This document shows positions 1 to 7,855 of a stretch of DNA of 44,627 nucleotides, one piece after another. Position numbers and translations under genes: made by a program. Source of the DNA: Brachyspira sp. CAG:484 (GTDB lineage Bacteria; Cyanobacteriota; Vampirovibrionia; Gastranaerophilales; Gastranaerophilaceae). The notes below the pieces were generated by a model that was not told the DNA's origin, did not search any database, and was given only the letters and a program-made list of their open reading frames with translations. Numbering within the stretch: position 1 is the stretch's first letter; each line of letters opens with the position of its first letter. The stretch lies in contig HF989700.1 of assembly GCA_000431315.1 (NCBI GenBank), positions 34,903-79,529 on the forward strand, given 5' to 3'.

Positions 1-246
1 ACTTTGAGTAATTTGGACAGTCTTGGAAATGTTTATCCGAAAGGATATTATATTTCTTCTTTCAAATCATACAACAGAAAAGGAATGCTTGTTAAATCCA
101 TAGAAAGAAATGTTACAGGCACTGCTAACTCTGAAACTGTTATTAAAAAAGCCAGAACTGATGTGAATGGTAATATTACAGGTTATGATACTTCCAGCAT
201 AGTAAGAAATAATAACACAATAACCAAAACCGGATTAAATAAATAA
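1..246 (+). CDS. C-terminal part of an unknown protein (5' end outside window)
   Basis: The frame is open from base 1 to the TAA at 244-246, so the gene begins upstream of the window. The 81 visible residues are rich in Asn, Thr, Ser and Lys, with beta-strand-like text such as DVNGNITGYDTSSIV. They recall the repeat style of the F-x-G protein at 15788-17086 but no family is recognised. A TTG at base 4 is in frame but has no ribosome binding site and is unlikely to be the real start. A good terminator follows at once, so this is the last gene of its transcription unit. Confidence 0.6.
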   Translation, partial: TLSNLDSLGNVYPKGYYISSFKSYNRKGMLVKSIERNVTGTANSETVIKKARTDVNGNITGYDTSSIVRNNNTITKTGLNK

Positions 247-251
247 AATTT

Positions 252-282
252 CAGCCCGAATTGAATTTCGGGCTGTTGTTTT
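252..282 (+). terminator. Rho-independent terminator
   Basis: A 9-bp perfect stem, CAGCCCGAA with TTCGGGCTG, and a 6-nt loop, followed by TTGTTTT. It ends the unit of the partial gene and insulates hom. Confidence 0.85.
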
Positions 283-313
283 ATAAAAATATTTTTTATG
301 TTACGATTGTTCT

Positions 314-1630
314 ATGGAAAATAATGTTAAAGATATTCTGCAGCCGAAGCAGAATGAAGGAAAAAAGATTAAAGTCGGCATAATTGGTCTTGGTACTGTT
401 GGTTCCGGAGTTTTTAAAACTCTCCGCTATTTTAAAAATATTGAGGTGGCCGGAATTGCTGTAAAAAATATTAATAAGCCAAGAAATATTGAAGGGCTGG
501 ATGTATCAATAATTACGGATGATCCGTATAAAATTGTTAACAATCCTGAAATTGATATTGTTGCAGAATTAATAGGGGGAGTAAATCCTGCTTTTGATCT
601 TATTAAAACTGCAATCAAAAACGGCAAACATATTGTTACGGCAAACAAGGAACTCCTTGCAAAGCATGGCGAGGAATTGTTTAATTTTGCAGAAGAGCAC
701 AATAAAGTTGTACTTTATGAAGCTGCAATTGCCGGCGGTATTCCAATTATAATGCCAATTAAAACTATTCTGGCAGGAAATAATATTACAAAAATCGAAG
801 CAATTCTGAATGGCACCACAAACTATATTCTTACCAAAATGGATGTTCAGGGTGCCTCTTATGAGAATGTTTTGAAAGAAGCTCAGGAGCTTGGTTACGC
901 AGAAACTGACCCTACAGGCGATGTTGAAGGCTTTGATGCTGCTTACAAAATTACAACTCTGGCAACAATTGCTTTTAAAAAGAGAATTAAACTCGAAAAT
1001 GTTTACCGCGAAGGTATTACAAAAATTCGCGCTCAGGATATGGAAGCTGCAAATGATTTAGGTTATAAGATTAAACTCATTGCATCTGCACATATTGATA
1101 AAGAAGGCAGGGCTGATGTAAGAGTTCATCCTATGTTAGTATCAAAATCTTCCACATTGGCTCACATTGACTATGTGACAAATGCTGTATCCCTCAGCGG
1201 TCATCCTATAGGTGATATTACACTTTCAGGTCCGGGGGCAGGGGAATTTCCTACAGCCAGCTCTGTTGTGGGTGATATTCTTGCAATTTCTGCTGAACTC
1301 GGAAAGACAGATTATCTTCTGCCTATGATGAGATGTCAGCATAATTCTGATGCAAAACCAATTGATATTTCAGATACTGATAATAAATATTATCTTTCTA
1401 TCAATGCAAAGAACAATAAAGGCGTTATCGGCAAGATAGGTAAAATTTGTGCTGATAATAATATAAGTCTTGCAAGCATTGTTCAAAGAGGGGTTTCAGA
1501 GGACAATACTGCTGACATTACGGTTATAACCGAACTTTGCAGGGAAAAAGATATGCAGAATACGGTTCGGGCATTTGAAAATGATGAATATATAAATAAA
1601 GTAAACAGTTTAATAAGAGTACAAATATAA
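314..1630 (+). CDS. hom: Homoserine dehydrogenase
   Basis: Reduces aspartate semialdehyde to homoserine with NAD(P)H, the branch-point step toward threonine and methionine. The 438 residues show the Rossmann motif GLGTVGSGVF (25-34), the family signature NGTTNYIL (166-173), the catalytic-region motif DPTGDVEGFDAAYK (199-212), and a C-terminal ACT domain from about residue 357 that normally senses threonine. The length matches the ACT-containing bacterial form and not the aspartokinase fusion. It is followed 44 nt later by thrC, so the two form a threonine operon. There is no clear Shine-Dalgarno; TACGAT lies exactly 6 nt before the ATG, fitting the leaderless pattern seen elsewhere in the window. 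Confidence 0.95.
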   Translation: MENNVKDILQPKQNEGKKIKVGIIGLGTVGSGVFKTLRYFKNIEVAGIAVKNINKPRNIEGLDVSIITDDPYKIVNNPEIDIVAELIGGVNPAFDLIKTAIKNGKHIVTANKELLAKHGEELFNFAEEHNKVVLYEAAIAGGIPIIMPIKTILAGNNITKIEAILNGTTNYILTKMDVQGASYENVLKEAQELGYAETDPTGDVEGFDAAYKITTLATIAFKKRIKLENVYREGITKIRAQDMEAANDLGYKIKLIASAHIDKEGRADVRVHPMLVSKSSTLAHIDYVTNAVSLSGHPIGDITLSGPGAGEFPTASSVVGDILAISAELGKTDYLLPMMRCQHNSDAKPIDISDTDNKYYLSINAKNNKGVIGKIGKICADNNISLASIVQRGVSEDNTADITVITELCREKDMQNTVRAFENDEYINKVNSLIRVQI

Positions 1631-1674
1631 TTTAAATAAGAAAGGCGGCTGCAGCCGTAAACCAGGTGATAAAT

Positions 1675-2727
1675 ATGTACTATCAAGGATTGATTAATAC
1701 TTTTAGAGAGTTCTTGCCGGTTTCCGACAAAACTCCGGTTGTAACATTGAATGAAGGTAATACTCCTTTAATTAAAGCTGATAATTTGGCTAAAAAAATA
1801 GGGGTTGATGCTGAAATTTATCTAAAATTTGAAGGTTGTAACCCGACCGGAAGCTTTAAAGACCGCGGTATGACAATGGCGGTTTCCAAAGCAAAAGAAG
1901 CTGGTTCAGGTGCGATTATTTGTGCATCGACCGGAAATACTTCAGCCTCTGCCGCAGCATACGGTGCAAAGGCTGGCATGAGAACTTTTGTGCTTATCCC
2001 TGACGGGTATATTGCGCTTGGTAAACTCTCTCAGGCAATGATGTATGGTGCTGAAATTATTGCAATTCAGGGAAACTTTGATGAAGCTCTTGAACTGGTT
2101 AGAAAAATTGCTGATGAATACCCTGTCACACTTGTTAACTCTGTTAACCCGTACAGAATAGAAGGGCAAAAAACAGGTGCATTTGAAATTTGTAATGCAC
2201 TTGGAACAGCTCCGGATTATCATTTTATTCCTGTAGGAAATGCCGGTAATATAACAGCATACTGGAAAGGTTATAAGGAGTTCCATAAACTTGGAAGAAT
2301 TGTGGCTCTTCCTAAGATGATGGGCTTTGAGGCTGAAGGTTCTGCTGCAATCGTACGCGGTGAGAGAATTCTTAAGCCGGAAACTCTTGCTACTGCTATT
2401 CGTATTGGTAACCCTGCAAGCTGGAAACAGGCAGAAGCTGCCAGAGATGAAAGTAATGGAATGATTAATTCTGTAACCGATGATGAAATAGTTAAGGCAT
2501 ATAAACTTATTGCTTCCTGCGAAGGTGTTCTGGCTGAGCCTGCAAGCGCAGCTTCTGTTGCCGGTTTGATTAAGGTTAAAGACCAGATTAAAGAAGGGTC
2601 AAAAATAGTTTGTATTCTTACAGGAAACGGTCTTAAAGATCCGGATAATGCTATAAAATACTCAAATGCAGACGTTAAAAAGACTTCAACGGATGTAACA
2701 GAGATTTTGAAAGCTATGAATATATAA
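1675..2727 (+). CDS. thrC: Threonine synthase
   Basis: PLP enzyme converting O-phosphohomoserine to threonine. The PLP lysine is K62 in NPTGSFKDRGMT; the phosphate-binding Gly-rich loop GNAGNITA and the C-terminal LTGNGLKD are present. At 350 residues it is the short bacterial class. The ATG at 1675 is preferred to a GTG at 1666 because the GTG overlaps the AGGTG ribosome binding site (1664-1668) placed 6 nt before the ATG. Second gene of the hom-thrC operon. The 44-nt gap contains the palindrome GGCTGCAGCC (about 1647-1656), a possible small hairpin. Confidence 0.95.
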   Translation: MYYQGLINTFREFLPVSDKTPVVTLNEGNTPLIKADNLAKKIGVDAEIYLKFEGCNPTGSFKDRGMTMAVSKAKEAGSGAIICASTGNTSASAAAYGAKAGMRTFVLIPDGYIALGKLSQAMMYGAEIIAIQGNFDEALELVRKIADEYPVTLVNSVNPYRIEGQKTGAFEICNALGTAPDYHFIPVGNAGNITAYWKGYKEFHKLGRIVALPKMMGFEAEGSAAIVRGERILKPETLATAIRIGNPASWKQAEAARDESNGMINSVTDDEIVKAYKLIASCEGVLAEPASAASVAGLIKVKDQIKEGSKIVCILTGNGLKDPDNAIKYSNADVKKTSTDVTEILKAMNI

Positions 2728-2750
2728 TATATAATTAATAAATTAATAAA

Positions 2751-2779
2751 AAAAGCCTGATTATAAAATCAGGCTTTTT
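2751..2779 (+). terminator. Terminator of hom-thrC
   Basis: A perfect stem AAAGCCTGAT / ATCAGGCTTT with a 6-nt loop and a T-run. It sits just after the thrC stop. Confidence 0.9.
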
Positions 2780-2790
2780 GTTAGTCCGCA

Positions 2791-2893
2791 AAAATTCAGC
2801 GATAAGGATCGTGAGTGGAATTTAAGAGTAGCGTATTAGACAGTGAAACTGCGTACGGCACGCGTAGGCGGGGCGTAAGCAGCGGAGGGCTGC
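2791..2893 (+). repeat. Non-coding element A, relative of the element at 11036-11280
   Basis: About 100 bases without a gene, more G-rich than the surroundings. It shares with 11036-11280, in the same order and orientation, an AAATT-type arm, the exact decamer GCGATAAGGA (2799-2808), a (C/T)GGAA-ATTT arm, and the exact 9-mer GAGTAGCGT (2826-2834). AAATTC and GAATTT here can close a short hairpin. It ends in a GCAGC/GCTGC hairpin with four T. Its role is unknown; it lies directly 3' of the pilin-like gene, in antisense orientation to it. Confidence 0.5.
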
Positions 2894-2899
2894 TTTTGA

Positions 2900-3592
2900 T
2901 TACCAAGGGTAATCATCTTTGATTTCCCAGTTATCCATCATGATTAGAGCTGTACACCATACACCGGTTTTAGTTTTATTACAGGCTCTAAAGTTATCTC
3001 CGGTAATAATATCTCTGTCATATGTTTTACCGATTGTTACCCCCTCGGAATTTCCAATTCCGTAAGGTGCAACTTTAAATTTATCCTGAATTGTGAAGAC
3101 AAAGTAGTCTTTCCCTGTGGTATTAGGATTTTTATACCCGTTTAAGTCAACAACAAATGATTTGTAATTACCTCCTAAATATTCAGAAAATCCGATAATG
3201 CTACCATCTGCAAGTCTGACATAATGTGAAACAGAGCTTGTACACCAGGTTTCAGAGCATGTTGTTCCGTTTAGGTTTTTAAGTGTAACTTGTGATTTGT
3301 ATTGTCCATAAGTTAGTTCGCTGGTCTTTTTTAGATATTTTTTCATATACTTATCATAAAAATCCTTTGCTCCCAGATTGTAATCCCAATATTTTACATC
3401 TCCGTTGTCCAGTTCAGATAATGCTACTGCCTGTGACATTTCTGTATAAACTTTTTTTAGCTGGACGGCAGTTTGTTTTTTTTGATATTTTCCGATTAAT
3501 GTTGGCATTGTCATTGCTGCAACTATACCGATAATTCCAAGTGTGATGAGAACTTCTGCCAGTGTAAATCCTTTTTGCCGTATATTAAACAT
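2900..3592 (-). CDS. Type IV pilin-like (pseudopilin) protein
   Basis: Secreted, prepilin-peptidase-processed protein of 230 residues. The N terminus has the class III signal: short positive leader MFNIRQKG followed by FTLAEVLITLGIIGIV with Glu at +5, then a hydrophobic helix to about residue 30. The rest is a globular domain with several Cys (for example TCSETWC) and a Trp-rich C terminus; there is no variable region like that of the DGR target at 12.6-13.7 kb. A good GGAGG site precedes the ATG. It is divergent from the XRE regulator, and two palindromes lie between them. Whether it is a pilus subunit, a minor pilin or a secretion pseudopilin cannot be told. Confidence 0.85.
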   Translation of the reverse strand: MFNIRQKGFTLAEVLITLGIIGIVAAMTMPTLIGKYQKKQTAVQLKKVYTEMSQAVALSELDNGDVKYWDYNLGAKDFYDKYMKKYLKKTSELTYGQYKSQVTLKNLNGTTCSETWCTSSVSHYVRLADGSIIGFSEYLGGNYKSFVVDLNGYKNPNTTGKDYFVFTIQDKFKVAPYGIGNSEGVTIGKTYDRDIITGDNFRACNKTKTGVWCTALIMMDNWEIKDDYPW

Positions 3593-3612
3593 AAATTTTT
3601 CCTCCTTTTAAA

Positions 3613-3654
3613 ATGTCAGTGGTACTGATTTTTTATAATGTCAGTATAGCTGAT
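3613..3654. promoter_or_regulatory. Paired palindromic operators between pilin gene and XRE regulator
   Basis: Two copies of a 17-base unit, ATGTCAGTGGTACTGAT (3613-3629) and ATGTCAGTATAGCTGAT (3638-3654), repeat at exactly 25 bp. Each contains a palindrome, TCAGT-N3-ACTGA (3616-3628) and TCAG-N5-CTGA (3641-3653). A TATAAT (3634-3639) lies between them, and GATAAT (3652-3657) lies 6 nt before the regulator ATG. This fits binding by the XRE dimer with autoregulation, and possibly control of the divergent pilin gene. Confidence 0.6.
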
Positions 3655-3663
3655 AATATAAAA

Positions 3664-3891
3664 ATGGACAAGGACTTTTTACAAAAATTTGCAAAAAACT
3701 TAAAATTTATAAGAAAAAGTAAAAAGATTAAACAGGATGACTTTCTTGCAGTAAGCGGGATTTCCCGCTCTACCATAGCTATGGTAGAAACTGCACGAAC
3801 AGATATAACGCTTTCAAAATTAAAAATTATAGCCGACGTTCTTGGTGTTGAACCCAAAGAGTTGTTGGATTTTGATAAACTACAGGACTAA
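3664..3891 (+). CDS. Small XRE-family helix-turn-helix regulator
   Basis: A 75-residue single-domain Cro/C1-type DNA-binding protein: helices KNLKFIRKSKKIKQDDFLAV, SGISRSTIAMVE (recognition helix region) and the last helices ending in GVEPKELLDF. The start at 3664 is preferred to an in-frame ATG at 3613 because the earlier one lies within the operator repeats and a TATAAT box. It lacks a Shine-Dalgarno; GATAAT sits 6 nt before the ATG. It probably regulates itself and the divergent pilin-like gene through the two palindromes. No toxin partner is adjacent. Confidence 0.8.
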   Translation: MDKDFLQKFAKNLKFIRKSKKIKQDDFLAVSGISRSTIAMVETARTDITLSKLKIIADVLGVEPKELLDFDKLQD

Positions 3892-3912
3892 TTACAAACT
3901 TTTAATTTATGA

Positions 3913-3924
3913 TATAATTCTGGT
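3913..3924 (+). promoter_or_regulatory. -10 box 6 nt before ATG (putative leaderless start)
   Basis: TATAAT at 3913-3918 followed by six bases and the ATG at 3925. The expected transcription start is the A of the ATG or next to it. No Shine-Dalgarno is present. The -35 is weak (TTACAA at 3892-3897, 15-bp spacing). Confidence 0.6.
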
Positions 3925-4848
3925 ATGAAAAAACTTTTATTAACAGGTTTGGTTGGCTTATTACTGGCGGTTCCGGCATTTGCGAGTGAAATGACCGAGG
4001 ACTATCTGGATATTGCTAAGAATTACGCTGTAATGGGTGATTATTCCGGTGCAATTACATATGTTGATAAGGCTCTTGCCCTGGAACCTGATAATAAAAG
4101 TTTTCGTGATATAAGAAGTATGCTCATAAGGCTTCTGAATGTTAACCGCAAGTCTTATATTACAAGCACTAACCCTAAACTTAATGCAGTAATCGAAGCA
4201 AGAAAAAAGGGTGACAGACAGGGTATGCTTGATGCCTTAAATCTTGCTGCTGCCGGCGGTAATTTTTGGGTATATACATTTTTAGGCGACTATTACAGAG
4301 AGAACAGGCTGTTTGATCAGGCTGTAGATGCTTACTCAAGAGCTTTTGAGGCACAGCCCGGATTTACCAGGGCGCTGCTTTCCATCGCTCAATGCTATCT
4401 GGAAGCCGGAAATTATGATGCAGTTATTCCGCCTATCACCAGATTTTTATACTATAATCAGCAGGAAGATTTCGGATATTTTATAAGAGCAAAAGCATAT
4501 ATGGGCATGTCGCAATACAATGATGCAGAAACTGAAATTAATACTGCAATTGCTCTTAATGATGATATTGAATATGAATATGTACATGGAATTATTCTTT
4601 ATAATAAAGGTAACTACGCCAAGGCAAAAACGCTCCTTGAAGGCTTAACCGAAGATATACAAACCTCAGATATTTATAAATATATCGGGCTCTGCTATTA
4701 CGGATTGAAGGATTACAACAACGCTCTTATTAATCTTGATAAAGCACTCATCCTCTCTGATGATGATAAATTTTTACTTTTAAAGTATAATGAAGTTAAA
4801 TCTGCCATGAACGGTCCAAAAGCAGAGCAGTCAGAATTGAAAGAATAG
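3925..4848 (+). CDS. Secreted TPR-repeat protein
   Basis: A 307-residue protein with a Sec signal peptide (MKKLLLTGLVGLLLAVPAFA, cleavage near A20/S21) and tetratricopeptide repeats over most of its length, for example AKNYAVMGDYSGAITYVDKA, GDYYRENRLFDQAVDAYSRA, and GLCYYGLKDYNNALINLDKA. TPR domains act as protein-binding scaffolds, here in the periplasm or at the outer membrane. The next gene starts 1 nt after the stop, so it is co-transcribed with the metallophosphoesterase and the MBL-fold hydrolase. The partner is unknown. Confidence 0.85.
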   Translation: MKKLLLTGLVGLLLAVPAFASEMTEDYLDIAKNYAVMGDYSGAITYVDKALALEPDNKSFRDIRSMLIRLLNVNRKSYITSTNPKLNAVIEARKKGDRQGMLDALNLAAAGGNFWVYTFLGDYYRENRLFDQAVDAYSRAFEAQPGFTRALLSIAQCYLEAGNYDAVIPPITRFLYYNQQEDFGYFIRAKAYMGMSQYNDAETEINTAIALNDDIEYEYVHGIILYNKGNYAKAKTLLEGLTEDIQTSDIYKYIGLCYYGLKDYNNALINLDKALILSDDDKFLLLKYNEVKSAMNGPKAEQSELKE

Positions 4849-4849
4849 T

Positions 4850-5824
4850 ATGGCAAGAAAAAAATACAGGAAAAAAGAATCATTTTTAACCAGATTAATG
4901 AACGCTGTAATTACTCTGGCACTTTCGGGCGTAATGATTTACGGTTTACAGTGTTACAGTGCTTCCAGCTTGAAATTTGTACAGGTTAGCGATGTTCATT
5001 TTTTACAAGCCGGTTCCAACACAACTTTTAAAATGACTGCGGAATCTCCTAAACTTCTTGATGATGCAGTGCAGCAGATTAATGAAACCCCTAACGTTAA
5101 CTTTGTTATGTTTACAGGAGATTTAATTGATAAGCCGTTTGAAAAAGAACTTAATGCTGTTCTTCCGCATATAGAAAAACTAAATGCACCCTGGTATTTT
5201 GCTTTTGGTAACCATGACAGGTGCGTAGGCGGGTTTTTAACCAAGGAGTTGTATCTTGATATTCTCGGATCGCATAATGAAAATATGCAGGGCAAAGACC
5301 GTTATTATTCATTTGTTCCAAGAAAAGGATATAAAGTTATAGTACTGGATACAATTATCAGCGAAAGGCTTACATCTCAAGGGTATGTAGGAAAAGAACA
5401 GCTTGCCTGGTTAGACGAAGAGCTAAGTGATGCTAAAAATGATACAGTTCTAATTTTTATGCATGTACCAATAATAGAACCTTTTCCGAGTGAAAGCCAC
5501 AGGCTTCAAAATGCCGGTGAAGTTCAGGCTGTGATTGAAAAATATAAAAATCCTATAGCTGTTTTTTCCGGTCATTATCATGCTGCAAAAATTTTCCAAA
5601 AAGGAAATGTGCTGTATGTTGATTCTCCTGCTCTGGTTTCATATCCAAATGCCTTTAGGATAGTGACCGTTACAAATACACGCAAAAAGGTTATCTTTGA
5701 CATCCAGATGAAAGAAACGCGTGAAACAAGTGTGCAAAAAATGGCTAAACTGCTTGTGTTTGCATCTAATTTATATGCAGGCGAAAGCAAAGACCAAAGT
5801 GCAGTTTACGAAATAAAAAAATAA
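4850..5824 (+). CDS. Membrane-anchored calcineurin-like metallophosphoesterase
   Basis: A 324-residue dinuclear metal phosphoesterase. All family motifs are visible: SDVHF (D-x-H), TGDLID, GNHDR, the lone His in FMHVPI, and SGHYH. An N-terminal basic stretch (ARKKYRKKES) is followed by one hydrophobic segment (about residues 13-33), so it is probably anchored in the inner membrane with the catalytic domain outside. The substrate is not evident; relatives hydrolyse nucleotides, lipid phosphates or UDP-linked compounds. It lies in an operon between a TPR protein (1 nt upstream) and an MBL-fold hydrolase (14 nt downstream). Confidence 0.85.
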   Translation: MARKKYRKKESFLTRLMNAVITLALSGVMIYGLQCYSASSLKFVQVSDVHFLQAGSNTTFKMTAESPKLLDDAVQQINETPNVNFVMFTGDLIDKPFEKELNAVLPHIEKLNAPWYFAFGNHDRCVGGFLTKELYLDILGSHNENMQGKDRYYSFVPRKGYKVIVLDTIISERLTSQGYVGKEQLAWLDEELSDAKNDTVLIFMHVPIIEPFPSESHRLQNAGEVQAVIEKYKNPIAVFSGHYHAAKIFQKGNVLYVDSPALVSYPNAFRIVTVTNTRKKVIFDIQMKETRETSVQKMAKLLVFASNLYAGESKDQSAVYEIKK

Positions 5825-5838
5825 CAGAGGTTTAAAAA

Positions 5839-6771
5839 ATGAGCGAGTTCAAAGTAAAATTCAGAGGCGTCCGGGGAAGTTACCCTATTGCTAAAAAAGA
5901 ATATCTTAAATACGGCGGAAATACTTCCTGTGTAGAGGTAAATGCAGGCGGACATTTAATTGTTCTTGATGCAGGAACCGGTTTAATTGATGTGGGAAAT
6001 GAACTTTTAGAAAAGTATATTGCTTCCGGAACCGAAACAAGCAACCGAACTCCGATTAAGGCGGTAGTATTGCTTTCACATATTCATCATGATCATATAC
6101 AGGGATTTACATTTTTCAGACCTCTTCACATTCCGTCAACAACAATAAATGTTTACGGAAATGTAAACTATAATGAATCACTTTCTGATGAACTTGCTGA
6201 ACTTTTATTTGGAAAATCTTTCCCGCTTGATCTGGGTGATATTGCCGGAAACCTTAATATTAAGGATATTGCGGAAACAGATGCCATTATACTTCGTCAT
6301 GGAGAACCTCCTATAATAAAACGGGTTGAACGTCCGGAAGATTTAGATGCCGGAGAAGATGATGTTGTTATAACCTGTTACCGTTCTTATGCCCACCCTC
6401 AGGAAGGTGTAATAATCTATAAAATTTCCTACAAAGGTAAAACTCTGGTTTATGCTACAGATAAAGAAAGCTACCTTGGAGGGGATAAAAAGCTTGCTAA
6501 CTTTGCCAGAGGCTGCAATCTTTTAATTCACGATGCCCAGTATACAACAGAAGACTATATGAACTCTTTTGTACCTAAACAAGGTTACGGTCATTCAACA
6601 TTTGATATGGCAATAGAATGCCAGAACCAGGTCAATGCTGAAAAATTAGTATTCTTCCATTTTGATCCTGGTTATGATGATGAAAAACTTGATAGTATCA
6701 GCGAGCATTATAAAGGTCTTGGAGGCAAGGCCCAACTCGCTTATGAAGGTTTGGAAATTAATTTGTTGTAA
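5839..6771 (+). CDS. Metallo-beta-lactamase-fold hydrolase
   Basis: A 310-residue cytoplasmic MBL-fold enzyme. Features: FRGVRGSYP and YGGNTSCVEV at the N terminus, LDAGTGL, the zinc motif HIHHDH (in LSHIHHDHIQGF), the bridging Asp in YATDKE, and later His in GYGHST and FFHFDP. This arrangement is the one of PhnP-like/RNase Z-related and class III cyclic-nucleotide phosphodiesterase-like hydrolases (COG1235-type); the true substrate, possibly a cyclic phosphodiester, is inference. It has an AGAGG site 8-9 nt before the ATG. Third gene of the unit that starts at 3925. Confidence 0.85.
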   Translation: MSEFKVKFRGVRGSYPIAKKEYLKYGGNTSCVEVNAGGHLIVLDAGTGLIDVGNELLEKYIASGTETSNRTPIKAVVLLSHIHHDHIQGFTFFRPLHIPSTTINVYGNVNYNESLSDELAELLFGKSFPLDLGDIAGNLNIKDIAETDAIILRHGEPPIIKRVERPEDLDAGEDDVVITCYRSYAHPQEGVIIYKISYKGKTLVYATDKESYLGGDKKLANFARGCNLLIHDAQYTTEDYMNSFVPKQGYGHSTFDMAIECQNQVNAEKLVFFHFDPGYDDEKLDSISEHYKGLGGKAQLAYEGLEINLL

Positions 6772-6822
6772 AATCTTGACTTTAAAAGGTTTTATCCTTA
6801 ATTAATCTGCGGGTAATATGTT

Positions 6823-7377
6823 ATGAAAAAATTAGCGCTTATATCACTCTTATTTTGTGCAGTATTGTTTTCCGGATACAGAAAGCCTGATTTTTATACC
6901 ATAGATTCTGAAAAGAATGCGTATTACCATAACAATCTTGGTTTAAATTATCTGAAAGACCACTGGTATTATCCTGCAATTCAGGAGTTTAAGATTGCAA
7001 TAAGCTTAAGTCCTAACAGACAGTCCTCAGCTGTTTATTATAATAATCTTGGTGAATGCTATATGAAAATGGGTTATCCTGACATGGCGCAGGATTGTTT
7101 TGAACGTGCGCTAAAACAGTTTAGTTTAAACTTCCGTTATTATGAAAACCTGGCAGATTGTTATGTAGAATTGGGGCTTGTGAACACAAAAATTAAGCAG
7201 ACTTACGAAAATGATAATCCGCTAAATCTTATTATGCGCGGACTGCTTTATCAGCGTCAGGGCAAGCTGCGTGATGCAATTACTACCCTTGATGAATTTG
7301 CAGTTAAAGAGCCGGACTTGATTATTACCCCTGCTGTAAAAGGTTATATAAAGCAGCTTGTAAGCCAATTATACTAA
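6823..7377 (+). CDS. TPR-repeat protein with signal sequence
   Basis: A 184-residue protein with an N-terminal hydrophobic signal (MKKLALISLLFCAVLFSGYR) and TPR motifs NNLGLNYLKDHWYYPAIQEF, NNLGECYMKMGYPDMAQDCF and GLLYQRQGKLRDAITTLDEF. The signal ends in LFSGYR: it looks like a lipobox in which the Cys has been replaced by Tyr, so it would not be lipidated unless the start or cleavage differs. It is 51 nt after the MBL gene and likely in the same unit. Its last 4 bases overlap the convergent HTH gene. Confidence 0.75.
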   Translation: MKKLALISLLFCAVLFSGYRKPDFYTIDSEKNAYYHNNLGLNYLKDHWYYPAIQEFKIAISLSPNRQSSAVYYNNLGECYMKMGYPDMAQDCFERALKQFSLNFRYYENLADCYVELGLVNTKIKQTYENDNPLNLIMRGLLYQRQGKLRDAITTLDEFAVKEPDLIITPAVKGYIKQLVSQLY

Positions 7378-7778
7378 CTGTGTATCTGGAATGAACACTT
7401 TGAACAATGAGCCCTTGGGTGCAGGATAAGATTATCCTCTAAATCATACATCTTAGCAATTCTTGTTACCAGAGGAGCTCCGCATTGCGGACATTTTAAG
7501 CCGCCCGCACCATTTAAAATCAATTCCTTAAGGCTTTCTATTATTTCCTGTGAAACAAGGTTGTTCGTGAAGTCTTTTTCTAATCTTTTTATCTCTTCAG
7601 GGTTGCACCTTAAGCCTTTTGCAAGATTTTGCCTTACCGTTACTGCCAGAAACAGCTCTTTTCCGGCTTCAATTTCTTCAATGACAGTAATAGGAAGATT
7701 GCATTTTTCAGCCAGACCTTTCGGTGAAAGACCAAGATAATCTCTTCTTTTTTGTACAAATTGTGCTAATGTTTTCAT
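7374..7778 (-). CDS. HTH protein with C-terminal zinc ribbon
   Basis: A 134-residue protein. Residues 1-70 form an XRE-like helix-turn-helix (VQKRRDYLGLSPKGLAEKCN, PITVIEEIEAG), and the last 40 carry a four-Cys zinc ribbon (CPQCGAP ... CSKCSF). It is a probable cytoplasmic regulator. The promoter has TATAAT 6 nt before the ATG and no Shine-Dalgarno. It converges on and overlaps the TPR gene by 4 bp. No target is evident. Confidence 0.7.
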   Translation of the reverse strand: MKTLAQFVQKRRDYLGLSPKGLAEKCNLPITVIEEIEAGKELFLAVTVRQNLAKGLRCNPEEIKRLEKDFTNNLVSQEIIESLKELILNGAGGLKCPQCGAPLVTRIAKMYDLEDNLILHPRAHCSKCSFQIHS

Positions 7779-7790
7779 ATTTTTATTATA
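7779..7790 (-). promoter_or_regulatory. -10 box 6 nt before ATG (putative leaderless start)
   Basis: On the minus strand TATAAT (7790-7785), six bases (AAAAAT), then ATG. No Shine-Dalgarno. Confidence 0.6.
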
Positions 7791-7793
7791 TCA

Positions 7794-7833
7794 CAACAAA
7801 AAAGCCCCTCATTTTCTGAAGAGCTTTTTTATT
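7794..7833 (-). terminator. Terminator downstream of the F-x-G protein
   Basis: An 8-bp stem (AGCTCTTC with GAGGGGCT on the minus strand, two G-U pairs) flanked by A- and T-runs. It ends the minus-strand gene 7856-8845. Confidence 0.65.
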
Positions 7834-7855
7834 TTTTATTGTATTTATATGGAGG

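Noticed and set aside
4..246. A complete 80-residue protein starting at TTG 4
   Set aside because: The frame is open to the window edge and no ribosome binding site can be seen; a truncated gene is simpler.
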